From contig CANQVQ010000017.1 in assembly GCA_947627335.1 (NCBI GenBank), forward strand, positions 1-22,066: a stretch of DNA of 22,066 nt, read 5' to 3'. Position numbers and translations under genes: made by a program. This document shows, one piece after another, positions 7,518-16,400 of the stretch (position 1 is its first letter; every line of letters begins with the position of its first letter). The notes beneath the pieces are model-generated. The model searched no databases. It was not told where the DNA came from and worked only from the letters and a program-made list of their open reading frames with translations. This DNA comes from an uncultured Clostridia bacterium. Lineage in GTDB: Bacteria; Bacillota; Clostridia; Oscillospirales; CAG-382.

Positions 7518-8849
7518 TCAGTTCGCCCGACCGAGCAGGTCGTAATCCAGCACCTCCCCGACGGTCACGTCCACGAACTCCCCTTCCCGGACGATGCGGG
7601 AGGACGAGAAGTAGATCTTGCCGTCGATGTCGTAGGCGTCGGCATAGGAACGCCCGTAGAACCGCTCGGCGACCTGATCGTAGCCCTCGCAGAGGACCTT
7701 GAGCGTCCGCCCGAGGAAGCGTTCGTTGCATTCGTTGTGGATGCGCTCCTGCTGCGCCATGAGGACGTCCAGACGCTTCTGCTTGGTCTTTTCTGGGACC
7801 TGGTCCGGCAGATCGTACGCCGGCGTCCCTTCCTCGCGGGAATAGGCGAACGCGCCGAGCCGCTCGAACCGCGTTTCCTTCAGGAAGTCCCGCAGCTCGT
7901 TGAACTGCTTTTCCGTTTCGCCCGGGAAGCCGACGATGACCGTCGTGCGCAGGATGATGCCGTCCACCCGTTCGCGCAGCTTGCGGACGACCTCCTCGAT
8001 GCCCGCACGGGTGTCCCGACGGTTCATGCGGCGGAGGATCTCGTCGTCGATGTGCTGGATGGGCAGGTCGATGTACTTGACGACCTTCGGGTTGTTCGCG
8101 AAAACGTCGATCAGTCCGTCCGTGATGCGGTCGGGATAGCAGTAGAGCACCCGAAGCCATTCGATGCCGTCGATCTCCGACAGGGCGGTCAGCAGGCTGT
8201 CCAGGCAGTACGTCCCGTACAGGTCCTCGCCGTAGCGGGTCGTGTCCTGCGCGACGAGGCAAAGCTCCCGAACGCCGAGGGAAGCGAGTTCCTTCGCTTC
8301 CTCCAGCAGTTCGCCCATCGGACGGCTGCGGTACCGCCCCCGCAGGGACGGGATGACGCAGTAGGTACAGCAGTTGTCGCACCCTTCGGCGATCTGCAGG
8401 TACGCGAAATGGGCGGGGGTCGTCACGACCCGTTCCCCGCCGAGCGCACACCGCTCCACCGGGTCGACGGCGCGGAAGGTCCGCCCCTCGTACGCGGCGC
8501 GGACCGCTTCGCAGATGCGGTCGAACGAGCCGGTCCCGAGGATGCAGTTGACCTCGGGAAGTTCCTTGAAAATTTCCTCGCCGTACCGCTGCGGCAGGCA
8601 GCCGGTCACGACGATGCCCTTGAGGGTATGGTGCTCCTTGAGCCAGGCGACGTCGAGGATGTTGTCGATGGCTTCCTTCTTGGCGCTTTCGATGAAGGCG
8701 CAGGTGTTGATCACCACCACGTCCGCTTCGGTCTCCTCCGCGACCAGCTCGAAGCCGTCGTTCGCAAGCAGGGAGAGCATTCGCTCGGTATTCAGCAGAT
8801 TCTTCGGGCAGCCGAGGGACACGAACCCCACCTTGATTTTCTCTTCCAT
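7518..8849 (-). CDS. rimO: Ribosomal protein S12 methylthiotransferase RimO
   Basis: 443 residues, a radical-SAM enzyme adding a methylthio group to an aspartate of ribosomal protein S12. SLGCPKN with C14, NTCAFI with C50 and TGCLPQR with C84 hold the auxiliary iron-sulfur cluster. C157, C161 and C164 in GCDNCCTYC hold the radical-SAM cluster. The C-terminal part ending EFVDVTVGEVLDYDLLG fits a TRAM domain. SLGCPKN and the GRYRSRP segment separate RimO from the tRNA enzyme MiaB. GGGAG precedes the ATG at 8849. Co-occurrence with recX and pgsA on one strand is plausible in Clostridia. Confidence 0.94.
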   Translation of the reverse strand: MEEKIKVGFVSLGCPKNLLNTERMLSLLANDGFELVAEETEADVVVINTCAFIESAKKEAIDNILDVAWLKEHHTLKGIVVTGCLPQRYGEEIFKELPEVNCILGTGSFDRICEAVRAAYEGRTFRAVDPVERCALGGERVVTTPAHFAYLQIAEGCDNCCTYCVIPSLRGRYRSRPMGELLEEAKELASLGVRELCLVAQDTTRYGEDLYGTYCLDSLLTALSEIDGIEWLRVLYCYPDRITDGLIDVFANNPKVVKYIDLPIQHIDDEILRRMNRRDTRAGIEEVVRKLRERVDGIILRTTVIVGFPGETEKQFNELRDFLKETRFERLGAFAYSREEGTPAYDLPDQVPEKTKQKRLDVLMAQQERIHNECNERFLGRTLKVLCEGYDQVAERFYGRSYADAYDIDGKIYFSSSRIVREGEFVDVTVGEVLDYDLLGRAN

Positions 8850-8883
8850 TGTTTTTCTCCCAAACCAGTATATGCCGGACCCG

Positions 8884-9510
8884 TCAGAACGCTTCCCGGA
8901 AATAGGAAGAAATTTCCTCCCATCCGTAGCCGCTCCGGCGCAGAAAGTCCGACGCTTTCCGACGCGTCGCAGGGTCGGAGAAGTCCGCGGACGGGAATTT
9001 CCGTTCGAGCAGCTCCGCGATGCGTTCGCCGTGGTCCTCCTCCGCGTAGGGTTCGACCGCACGAGCGACCACGTCGGCGGAAAAGCCCTTGCCGAACAGT
9101 TCCTGCCGGATGCGCATCGGTCCGTAACAGCGGATGCGTGCGTAGGACTGCGCGTACCGCGCCGCCAGCCGGTCGTCGTTCACATAGCCGCGTTCCGCAA
9201 GCAAAGCGACCGTCCGCGCACAGACCTCGGGCGGGAAACGCCGACGCAGCTTCTCCGTCAGCCGACGGGAGGAATAATCGCCGTAGGACAGCAGCGAAAA
9301 CGCCTTCTGCACGCAGGCGAGCTTCTCCGCCGACGCGAGGACCGCGTCCCGCGATCCCTCCGACAGGACCGCCCCTTCCGCAAGCCCCAGCGCTTCGCAG
9401 TCCGGGACGGTCAGGCGGACCGTTTCCGTTTCTCCCCCGCCTTCCGCACGCAGGACGACCGTGGCTTCGTGCCGCTCCTCGGCGACCTGCAGCCGTTCAA
9501 CGATGTACAC
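8884..9510 (-). CDS. recX: RecX, regulator of RecA
   Basis: 208 residues. RecX binds in the groove of RecA filaments and limits their growth or activity. The helical repeats are visible in ALLAERGYVNDDRLAARYAQ and YGPMRIRQELFGKGFSADVV, both diagnostic. The N-terminal 60 residues are a beta-rich extension found in Gram-positive RecX. The start is GTG at 9510, 6 bp after the recA stop, with no strong ribosome binding site. Translational coupling to recA is therefore likely and would keep RecX levels below those of RecA. Confidence 0.92.
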   Translation of the reverse strand: MYIVERLQVAEERHEATVVLRAEGGGETETVRLTVPDCEALGLAEGAVLSEGSRDAVLASAEKLACVQKAFSLLSYGDYSSRRLTEKLRRRFPPEVCARTVALLAERGYVNDDRLAARYAQSYARIRCYGPMRIRQELFGKGFSADVVARAVEPYAEEDHGERIAELLERKFPSADFSDPATRRKASDFLRRSGYGWEEISSYFREAF

Positions 9511-9516
9511 GGCGGC

Positions 9517-10593
9517 TCACTCGGCGTCCGCGCCGGCTTCGGGTCCGTCCGGTCCGCCGATCTCTTCGGGGTTGCCGCGGTAGTACGCCTTGATCTTTTC
9601 TTCCAGCTCCTCGGCGAGCGGTTTGTTTTCGCACAGCACGGTCCTGACCTTGTCCTTGCCGTTGCCGAGCTTTTCGCCGTTGTAGGACAGCCAGCCGCCG
9701 CTCTTTTCGAGCAGTCCGCACTTGACGCCGAGTTCGATGATCTCGCTTTCCTTGGAGATGCCCTTGCCGTAGATGATGTCGAATTCCGCGGTGCGGAACG
9801 GCGGGGCGACCTTATTCTTGACCACCTTGCAACGGACGTGGTTGCCGTAGACCTCGTCCCCCGTGCCGAGCTGGGCGACCTTGCGCACGTCGATACGCAC
9901 CGAAGCGTAATACTTCAACGCCTGCCCGCCGGTCGTGACTTCCGGGTTGCCGTAGACCACGCCGACCTTCTGCCGAAGCTGGTTGATGAAGATAAGGATG
10001 CAGTTGGTCTTGGAGATCGGTCCCTTGAGCATCCGGAGCGCCTGCGACATCAGACGCGCCTGCAGACCGACGTGGGACGCGCCCATGTCGCCCTCCAGCT
10101 CCATACGCGGCACCAGCGCCGCGACCGAGTCGATGACCACCACGTCGATGGCGCCGGAACGGATCAGCGCTTCCGTGATCTCCAGCGCCTGCTCGCCGTC
10201 GTCCGGCTGGGAGACCAGCAGGTCGTCCAACCGCACGCCGAGCGCCTTTGCGTAGACCGGGTCGAGCGCGTGCTCCGCGTCGATGAACGCCGCTTCCCCG
10301 CCCCGCTTCTGCACTTCGGCGATGATGTGCAGAGCGATCGTGGTCTTCCCCGAGGATTCCGGACCGTAGATCTCGACGATGCGCCCACGCGGGACGCCGC
10401 CGATGCCCAGCGCCACGTCCAGCGAGATGGAGCCGGTCGGCACGCCCGTGACCCCCATGTCCATGCGCTCGCCCAGCCGCATGATCGACCCTTTTCCGTT
10501 TTGCTTTTCGATCTGCGCGATCGCCATCTCCAGCGCAGCTTTCCTATTTTCCTGCCCTTCCTTGGGCTCCTTGGTTTCCTTTTCCTTCGCCAT
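9517..10593 (-). CDS. recA: RecA recombinase
   Basis: 358 residues. RecA forms filaments on single-stranded DNA, pairs homologous DNA and stimulates LexA self-cleavage. Walker A is GPESSGKT (77-84), Walker B lies in VVVIDSVAAL, loop L1 in ELEGDMGASHVGLQARLMSQ, and loop L2 around GNPEVTTGGQALKYY. In L1, MGAS replaces the commoner MGDS, a mild change that probably does not affect function. The C-terminal tail is acidic and glycine-rich. AAAGGA lies 7 nt before the ATG; the in-frame extension to 10650 would lie over the promoter. It is the first gene of a seven-gene minus-strand run. Confidence 0.97.
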   Translation of the reverse strand: MAKEKETKEPKEGQENRKAALEMAIAQIEKQNGKGSIMRLGERMDMGVTGVPTGSISLDVALGIGGVPRGRIVEIYGPESSGKTTIALHIIAEVQKRGGEAAFIDAEHALDPVYAKALGVRLDDLLVSQPDDGEQALEITEALIRSGAIDVVVIDSVAALVPRMELEGDMGASHVGLQARLMSQALRMLKGPISKTNCILIFINQLRQKVGVVYGNPEVTTGGQALKYYASVRIDVRKVAQLGTGDEVYGNHVRCKVVKNKVAPPFRTAEFDIIYGKGISKESEIIELGVKCGLLEKSGGWLSYNGEKLGNGKDKVRTVLCENKPLAEELEEKIKAYYRGNPEEIGGPDGPEAGADAE

Positions 10594-10616
10594 TTGCGCG
10601 TCCTTTCCGAGAAAAC

Positions 10617-10630
10617 AGAACTTTTGTTCT
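10617..10630. promoter_or_regulatory. LexA operator (SOS box) at recA
   Basis: AGAACTTTTGTTCT is a perfect palindrome of the Gram-positive SOS type GAAC-N4-GTTC. It lies about 4-17 bp downstream of the predicted recA transcription start, where bound LexA would block the promoter. No other such box was noticed in the window, so this one probably governs the whole downstream run. Confidence 0.85.
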
Positions 10631-10640
10631 CTTTTTTTCC

Positions 10641-10669
10641 AGTATAACACAGTTTTCGGGGTTTGTCAA
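10641..10669 (-). promoter_or_regulatory. Sigma-A promoter for recA
   Basis: On the minus strand TTGACA (10664-10669) is followed after 17 bp by TATACT (10641-10646). The SOS box begins 10 bp downstream of the -10 hexamer. Confidence 0.88.
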
Positions 10670-10798
10670 TTGCTTTTTTTGTGAACGGACGGTGTTTTTT
10701 CGCCCGTTTTGCGGGCGGTTTTTCGCCGTTTTGCGGGGTATCGGCGATTTTTTGGTAAAATTCCCGAAAAAAAGGGACGGATTTGTGGAATACGGCTA

Positions 10799-10827
10799 TG
10801 GACAAATCCGAGCGGGTATTTTATAAT
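10799..10827 (+). promoter_or_regulatory. Sigma-A promoter for the prs-type gene
   Basis: TGGACA (10799-10804) and TATAAT (10822-10827) are separated by 17 bp and lie 43 bp before the start codon. The roughly 130-bp T- and G-rich stretch between this and the recA promoter holds no gene. Confidence 0.82.
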
Positions 10828-10870
10828 GTAGGTAGACAAACAGTTTGAATCGAAATAAAGGAGCAGGAAG

Positions 10871-11983
10871 ATGGCAAACGGAAGTCACGGCGGGCTGGGG
10901 CTGATCGTCATGGACAACTGTAAGGAGCTGGGGGAAAAGGTAGACAACTGGCTCAAGGAGCTTCGCGGAGAGAAGGACAAGGATCTCAGCTACATCATCC
11001 CGACGGAGGAGGTCCGCTTCAACAACGGGGAGGGCAAGGTGCGCATCCTCGATTCGGTGCGTGGGAAGGACCTCTACATTCTCACCGACGTCGGGAATTA
11101 CCATTGCACCTACACGATGTTCGGTTACGAGAACCGCATGGGACCGGACGAGCATTTTCAGGACATCAAGCGGGTGGTTTCCGCCATCGGGGGCAAAGCG
11201 AGCCGCATCACGGTCATCATGCCCCTGCTCTACGCGTCCCGGCAGCACCGCCGCAAGGGTCGCGAGTCGCTGGACTGCGCCGTCGCGCTCGAGGAGCTGC
11301 AGAACATCGGCGTCGAGGCGATCCTGACCTTCGACGCGCACGACCCGAACATCTGCAACGCCATTCCCGGCACGTCGTTCGAGAACGTCTTCCCGACGTA
11401 TTCCATCCTCAAGACCTTCATCTCCAAAGAGGGCGACGACATCTTCAAGGATAACATGACCATCATCAGCCCGGACACGGGCGCCATGGACCGCGCCGTC
11501 TACTACGCGAGCGTCCTCGGGCTGGACGTCGGGATGTTCTACAAACGCCGTGACCGCACCCGCATCGTCAACGGCAAGAACCCGATCGTACAGCACGAGT
11601 ACATCGGCGGTCCGCTCGACGGCAAGAAGGTCATGATCATTGACGATATGCTCGCCTCCGGGCAGTCGGTCATCGAGGTGGTCAACGAGGCGGTCAAGCG
11701 CAACGCCAAGGAGATCTACGCGGTCACGACCTTCGCGTTCTTCACCGAAGGCGTCGAGGCGTTCGACAAGCTCTACGAGGAGGGCAAGCTCGCCCGGTTC
11801 TACACGACCAACCTCTCCTACATTCCCGAGACGTATCTCGACCGTCCGTGGCTGGTGCGGGTGGACCTGTCGAAGTTCATCGCGAAGATCGCCCACACGC
11901 TCAACAACGACGAGTCCCTCTCCCCCCTGCTGGACTGCACCGGGCGTATTCGCCGCCTGCTCAAGCACCGGCAGACCGTCTGA
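10871..11983 (+). CDS. prs: Ribose-phosphate pyrophosphokinase (PRPP synthase), divergent type
   Basis: 370 residues. PRPP synthase converts ribose 5-phosphate and ATP to PRPP for nucleotide, histidine and tryptophan synthesis. SRQHRRKGRESLDC (123-136) corresponds to the RQ-K-RE ATP loop, and TFDAHDP (153-159) to the metal-binding FDxH motif. The PRPP loop is VMIIDDMLASGQSV (254-267) rather than the classical DDxxDTGGT. The protein is also about 50 residues longer than the usual 310-320, mostly at the N-terminus. It probably belongs to a divergent clostridial branch. AAAGGAG precedes the ATG. A dedicated paralogue of the canonical enzyme is possible. Confidence 0.85.
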   Translation: MANGSHGGLGLIVMDNCKELGEKVDNWLKELRGEKDKDLSYIIPTEEVRFNNGEGKVRILDSVRGKDLYILTDVGNYHCTYTMFGYENRMGPDEHFQDIKRVVSAIGGKASRITVIMPLLYASRQHRRKGRESLDCAVALEELQNIGVEAILTFDAHDPNICNAIPGTSFENVFPTYSILKTFISKEGDDIFKDNMTIISPDTGAMDRAVYYASVLGLDVGMFYKRRDRTRIVNGKNPIVQHEYIGGPLDGKKVMIIDDMLASGQSVIEVVNEAVKRNAKEIYAVTTFAFFTEGVEAFDKLYEEGKLARFYTTNLSYIPETYLDRPWLVRVDLSKFIAKIAHTLNNDESLSPLLDCTGRIRRLLKHRQTV

Positions 11984-11989
11984 ACCGCC

Positions 11990-12826
11990 ATGCGTGCGTC
12001 CGACTGGAAGCTGGGGCTTTCCACCTGTGCGTCCGACTCGGTCGCCGAGGAGGTGTTCGCCGCCTACGCCGACGCGGGCATCGCCGTCATGGAGGTGTCC
12101 CTGCCGTGGGAGGTCTACCCGTCCGTTCGGTGGAAGGCGCTGCAGGCGCTCTCCGCCCGGTACGGGGTCGAGGTGCGGTCGGTGCATCTGCCGTTCCTCC
12201 CGTTTGAGATCAACGACCTGTCGTCGCTCGACGCGTCCGTCCGTGCGAACACGGTTTCCGCGCACGCGGAGCTGCTCGCCCGTGCGTCCGACGCGGGAAT
12301 ACGCGTCGCCGTGGTGCATCCGAGCGCCGAGCCGATCCCCGCGTCCGAGCGTGCGGAACGGTTGAAGTACACGCAGGAAAGCCTCGCTCTGCTCGCGGAG
12401 CGCGCCGCCGCCTGCGGCGCCGTCGTCGCCGTCGAGGACCTGCCGCGGACCTGCATCGGGTCGACGCTCGCCGAGATGGAATTCCTGCTCGAAGCCGACG
12501 GGCGGCTCCGGCTCTGCTTCGACACGAACCACCTGCTCGGCGGTGCGGACCGCAATCCGGCGTACATCCGTGCGCTTGGGCACAAGTTCGTCACGCTGCA
12601 CGTCTCGGATTACGATTTCGTCGACGAGCGGCACCTGCTGCCCGGCGAGGGACGCAACGACTGGTCCGCGATCGTCTCCCTGCTCGAGGACGCCGGGTAC
12701 GGCGGTCCGTTCCTGTACGAGGTGCGCCGCACGCCGCAAGCCGGTCGCCGTGCGCTCCGCTACGACGACTACCGCCGGAACTACGACGCCGTCGTCAACA
12801 AGCTGCCTATCCCGAGGGTCGTGTGA
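11990..12826 (+). CDS. Sugar phosphate isomerase/epimerase-like TIM barrel
   Basis: 278 residues of the xylose isomerase-like (AP endonuclease 2) TIM-barrel superfamily. Expected metal ligands are present: E149 in VAVEDLP, D178 and H181 in CFDTNHLL, H204 in TLHVSDYD and E244 in LYEV. HLLPGEGRNDW (215-225) is the typical loop before the last strands. Such enzymes isomerise or epimerise sugars, inositols or hydroxypyruvate; the substrate cannot be read from sequence. It starts 6 bp after the prs stop without a clear ribosome binding site, so the two genes are probably coupled. The downstream gene-end repeat begins right after the stop. Confidence 0.82.
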   Translation: MRASDWKLGLSTCASDSVAEEVFAAYADAGIAVMEVSLPWEVYPSVRWKALQALSARYGVEVRSVHLPFLPFEINDLSSLDASVRANTVSAHAELLARASDAGIRVAVVHPSAEPIPASERAERLKYTQESLALLAERAAACGAVVAVEDLPRTCIGSTLAEMEFLLEADGRLRLCFDTNHLLGGADRNPAYIRALGHKFVTLHVSDYDFVDERHLLPGEGRNDWSAIVSLLEDAGYGGPFLYEVRRTPQAGRRALRYDDYRRNYDAVVNKLPIPRVV

Positions 12827-12831
12827 GGGGA

Positions 12832-12911
12832 GAACGAGGGGTACGGGGGTACGTTTGGGGGTGCCAGCACCCCCAAGCCCCCCTAGCGCGAAGTCAACTC
12901 CGTTGACTTCG
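12832..12911 (+). repeat. Dispersed post-stop repeat, copy D (two hairpins)
   Basis: GAGGGGTACGGGGGTACG-like units follow the stop, then a hairpin at 12855-12876 (TTGGGGGTGC and complement, CA centre), AGCCCCCCTAGCG, and a perfect 10-bp hairpin: CGAAGTCAAC at 12889-12898 with GTTGACTTCG at 12902-12911. Compared with copy C, the inner half of the second stem reads TCAAC instead of TTGAC, yet pairing is fully kept. Confidence 0.8.
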
Positions 12912-13027
12912 GGGATGGATTTTGAAACGCGTCGGCTGAAATTTGCACCTTACTGCAAAAACGTTGTCACCCCCAAATTCGCGTCATTCCTATCGCAATT
13001 CGCAAAAGTCAAGGACTTTTGCGAACG

Positions 13028-13108
13028 CCGAAGTTTCCCCTTGCGGCTCAGCCGCGAGCCGCATTTTCGCCCTGCGCGTTGCGCAGAGCGAAAACCGTGG
13101 AAATTCGG
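13028..13108 (-). repeat. Three-way-junction structured element, copy B
   Basis: Read on the minus strand. Closing helix P1: CCGAATTTCC (plus 13099-13108) with GGAAACTTCGG (plus 13028-13038), one bulge. P2: 14 bp with one G-U pair between plus 13081-13094 and 13064-13077, loop AAC. P3: GCGGCTC with GAGCCGC, plus 13056-13062 and 13043-13049, 6-nt loop, followed by AAGGGG. The fold and the P3 sequence match the element at 21342-21419, while P1 and P2 sequences differ. Confidence 0.6.
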
Positions 13109-13143
13109 AATGTGCGCCCCCAAATTTTCGTCAAGCAAAAAAA

Positions 13144-13180
13144 CTTCCGGCGGACTGCTGTTCGTCGGAAGAATTTTTTT
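13144..13180. terminator. Bidirectional terminator-like hairpin
   Basis: CTTCCG (13144-13149) pairs with CGGAAG (13166-13171). A run of A precedes it and seven T follow at 13174-13180, so it resembles an intrinsic terminator on both strands. It sits inside the convergent intergenic region, not directly after either gene. Confidence 0.5.
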
Positions 13181-13194
13181 ACGTTGTCTGCGTG

Positions 13195-13265
13195 TCTGGA
13201 TTCGAGGCAGAGCGGTCAATTGGGGGCGCTGGTTGCGACAGCAACCGCCAGACTTTGGGGGTGAC
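13195..13265 (+). repeat. GGGGGCGC / GACA-loop hairpin module, copy 1
   Basis: GTCTGG (13195-13200) pairs with CCAGAC (13248-13253). Within, GGGGGCGC near 13222-13229 is followed by a hairpin of GGTTGC and GCAACC with loop GACA (13231-13246), then TTTGGGGGTGAC (13254-13265). The same order of parts occurs at 21256-21300 with a different stem sequence. Confidence 0.55.
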
Positions 13266-13290
13266 GGGAAGTCCGTGAAAAACAAGAAAA

Positions 13291-13318
13291 GAAGGCTCAA
13301 ATTCGAGCCTTCCTTTTA
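13291..13318. terminator. Bidirectional terminator between converging genes
   Basis: GAAGGCTC (13291-13298) pairs perfectly with GAGCCTTC (13305-13312) across AAATTC. CTTTTATTT follows on the plus strand, and TTTTCTTG follows on the minus strand, so it can end transcripts arriving from both sides. Confidence 0.75.
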
Positions 13319-13326
13319 TTTACCCC

Positions 13327-13391
13327 CAGACTGCGGGGGTTTGGGGGTTGTCACAACCCCCAACGTACTCCTCGTACTCCTCGTACTCCTC
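13327..13391 (-). repeat. Dispersed post-stop repeat, copy E
   Basis: On the minus strand, just after the glycosidase stop, come three exact TACGAGGAG-type 9-bp units (13365-13391). They are followed by a hairpin at 13341-13363 (TTGGGGGTTG and complement, 3-nt loop) and then ACCCCCGCAGT. The order of parts and the position relative to the gene match copies C and D; the second hairpin is absent. Confidence 0.8.
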
Positions 13392-13403
13392 GTAATTCCC
13401 TTT

Positions 13404-16400
13404 TTACTGCCGTGCAGCCAAGCGGTTGTCGCTGACGGTGAGCCAATGCACGAGCTGTGAAAGCTCCTCGCGGAAAGCGAGGCGCTGGGTGACGTCGGTA
13501 AAGAACGGCGCGAGCGCGTTCTCGGCGTCCTGCACGGACGAGATAGTCTCGGCGCAGTAGGCGCGTTTCTCGGCGACCGACGCGGACGCGAGGTCGAACG
13601 CCTCGGCGGCGTCGAGGATCGGCTGGAGCGTGGCGCGGATCTCACCGCACTGTTCGTCGGTCAGCCCGGCGTAGGGCTTGTAGACGCTGTCGGCACGCCG
13701 GATCACGGCGGAAAGCTGGGCGGAAACCGTTTCGCTCAATTTGGTCGCCTGAACGGAAGGCGTGCGGAACGCACCGCGCTCGACGGCCTTCAGGTAGGTC
13801 TGGAACACGTTCGGGAGCGAAAAGACGGATACGCCGTCCGCACCGGCGTCGACGACCTCCTCCATCTGCAGGGCGAAGTTGGACAGCACGGTCTGCCCGA
13901 ACCCGGAGATCCCGGTCGAATAGAAGCAGGCGTCCCCCGCGATGTCCGCGAACTGGGCGGCGTTGCCGGAAACGTAGCGGTTGTCCTCGCCGTAGGACAT
14001 GGAATACATATCGTCGAGGTACCCGTTTTCGACCCAGTTGCGGCAGTCCTGCAGGACGCGGACGCTGTCGACGTCCAGCCGCGGATAGACGGCGGCGGAG
14101 AGGGAGACGGACGGCGCCTCCTTGCGAAGCATGGCGCTGATCTCCCCGACGAAGGAGCTGATGATGTTCTGGCGGAAGGCGACCCAGCTGTTCTTCAGCT
14201 CGCCGTCCGGCAGGGTCGCGGGATCGACGTCGGTCCCGGCGGACGCCTGCCACGCGGACACGATGTCCGGGTTGTAGCCGAAGTCGTCCTCCTCGTAGTT
14301 GAGGTCGGAGAAGCGGATGTAATCCAGGTGGATGCCGTCCACGTCGTACTTGTTCACGATCTCCCGGTAGAACTCCAGCAGGAAGGAGCGGACCTCGGGG
14401 TCGTTCGGGTTGAGGAAGATGAAGTGGGTCGAGGAAGCGGTGTAGAAGAACGTGTCGCGTCCCTGCCGGTCCAGCATCCAGCGCCCCTTGAAGTGGTCGG
14501 CGAGCTCCATGTTCGCCTGCTCCTGCGCTTCGACCGTGCCGATGAAGAAGTTCTCCACCCACGCGTGCACTTCGATGCCGTACTCATGCCCGATGCGGAC
14601 GAAGCCGTCGAGCAGGTCGTAGTCCCCGCTTTCGACCGTGTGGAGGATCAGCGGGTTCTCCGAAAAGCCGGTGAACCGCCCGTTGTACCAGCTTTCGAGG
14701 TAGACGGCGTTGATGTTGAGCGAGGCGATGCGTTCGACCGTCGCACGGACCTCGTCGTCGCTCTTTTCGTTCCCGCGGTACCAGACCGCACGGTTTTCGA
14801 CCGCGTGGGTGGGAATGAGCGCGTACTGCAGGTCGGGGATCGCCGCGTCAAGCTCGTCCGCGCCCTGCTGCGCACGCTCGAAGTCCCCCGCGCGGAGCGC
14901 GGAAACGGATTCGTCGGCGAGTGCGTTCAGGTCGGACAGGGTCTTTTCGACGGTCGCGTACTCCAGATCCAGCAGCTTCGCTTTGGCTGCCGACAGGGTC
15001 TCCTCGGCGGCTTCGAGCCGGAACGCGAGGTCGTTGAAAACGGTTTCCGGCGTGGCGAACAGGGCGACGCGCATCGCATCCTCGTCGAAGCGCGCCTCCG
15101 CGCCGTAGCGGTAGCAGCCCTGCAGGGCGGTGCTCGCCGTGCCGTGCCCGGAAAGGACGTACCCGCCGTCCGGGATCGCCGAATCCCCCTGATAGCTTTC
15201 GCCGACCATTTTGCCTTCGCTGTCGACGAGGATCTCGTATCCGTAAGCGTTCGTGCCGGTGGACGCCTGCCCGCGGTAGACGATCAGCAGGTTCTCCCCG
15301 CGCACCTGGTTGACGCCGGACACGTCCAGCGCGGACACGGCGTAGTTGCCGCGCCCGAGCGAAACCACCGCCTTTTCGCCGGTTTTGACCCCGGTTGCGG
15401 CGGCGAAGTTCTCGCTGTCGTTGTGGATACTCAGGACGTACCCGTTTTCCGGGATCGCCATGTCGCCCGCCGCACGCTTGACATCGGTGACGACGCCGTC
15501 GGCGGAGATGGCGATCTCGATTCCGTACTGGTTCGCGCCGGTAGACGCGCCATAGGCGGGGGTGTACAGCACCGTGACCCCCTCGGGGGAGCGCACCGCG
15601 TCCGTCTTATCGAACGGGAAGAACGTTCCGCCGATGCGGACGAACGGACCGGACAGCGCCTGCGTATCCAGGAACACGGTTCCGACCGGCTGCCCGACCT
15701 CCAGCTCCTCCGCCGCGTCCGCGTAGGACCCGGCGAACGTGAAGGCGGCGCCGCCCGCGTTCGGGAGCATACTGCGCGCATTGCGCTCGCCGACGAAGGC
15801 GACCGCGTCGTTCAGCACGACCACGTCCACCCGATCCACCGTCGCGGGGGGCGTACCGAGCGCGTCGCCGTAGGAATGGGTCAGGTAGACCCCGTCCCCG
15901 TCGATGCTTTCACAGTCCTGCGCTTCCGCCGGGACGCGGTAGACCGTGTCGCCGACGAGCAGGGCTTCCGTATCGCTGTAGGACGACGGTTTGTCCGCGT
16001 CGGACAGGGAAAGCACGGTTTCGGCGGGCAGGAACGCTTCCGCGTAGGCGCGGGCGAGCGAACCGTAAAAGACCAACTGGTCCTTCCCCGGTTCGGGGGA
16101 GGTCCGGTCGCTCAGGGATTCCACCTTGCACCGCTTCCCCAGCTCGTCCAGCACCGCGACCGCACATTCCGACGGAAACTCCGACGCGCCGGACGCGTAA
16201 TCGGCGGTGAACAGGTACACGCCCTCCCCCTGCAGACCGTCCGCCGGGTCGCGGTAGAGGATCCGGCGCTTCTTCGCCGCACGGTAGCTCCCCGCCTGCG
16301 GGGACACCGTCCCGACGTCCTGCCGTTCGGGTTCGCCGAGCAGCTCCGCGCCCGTGACCGTGACCGCCTGCCCGGCACGCGGACGTTCAAACGCGTCCGC

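Noticed and set aside
7326..9593. A 755-codon plus-strand open frame, and many other long frames opposite or within genes
   Set aside because: It lies antisense to recX, rimO and pgsA. High GC gives long open antisense frames, and the translation is Arg/Asp/Val-rich without domain motifs.
9517..10593. RecA loop changes (MGAS in L1, NPEVTTGG in L2) as a sign of altered function
   Set aside because: Key residues of both loops and the Walker motifs are intact, and such substitutions are within normal family variation.
13365..13391. Tandem 9-bp units resembling a short repeat array or CRISPR
   Set aside because: The unit is 9 bp with no spacers and no cas gene nearby; it is part of the dispersed post-stop repeat.
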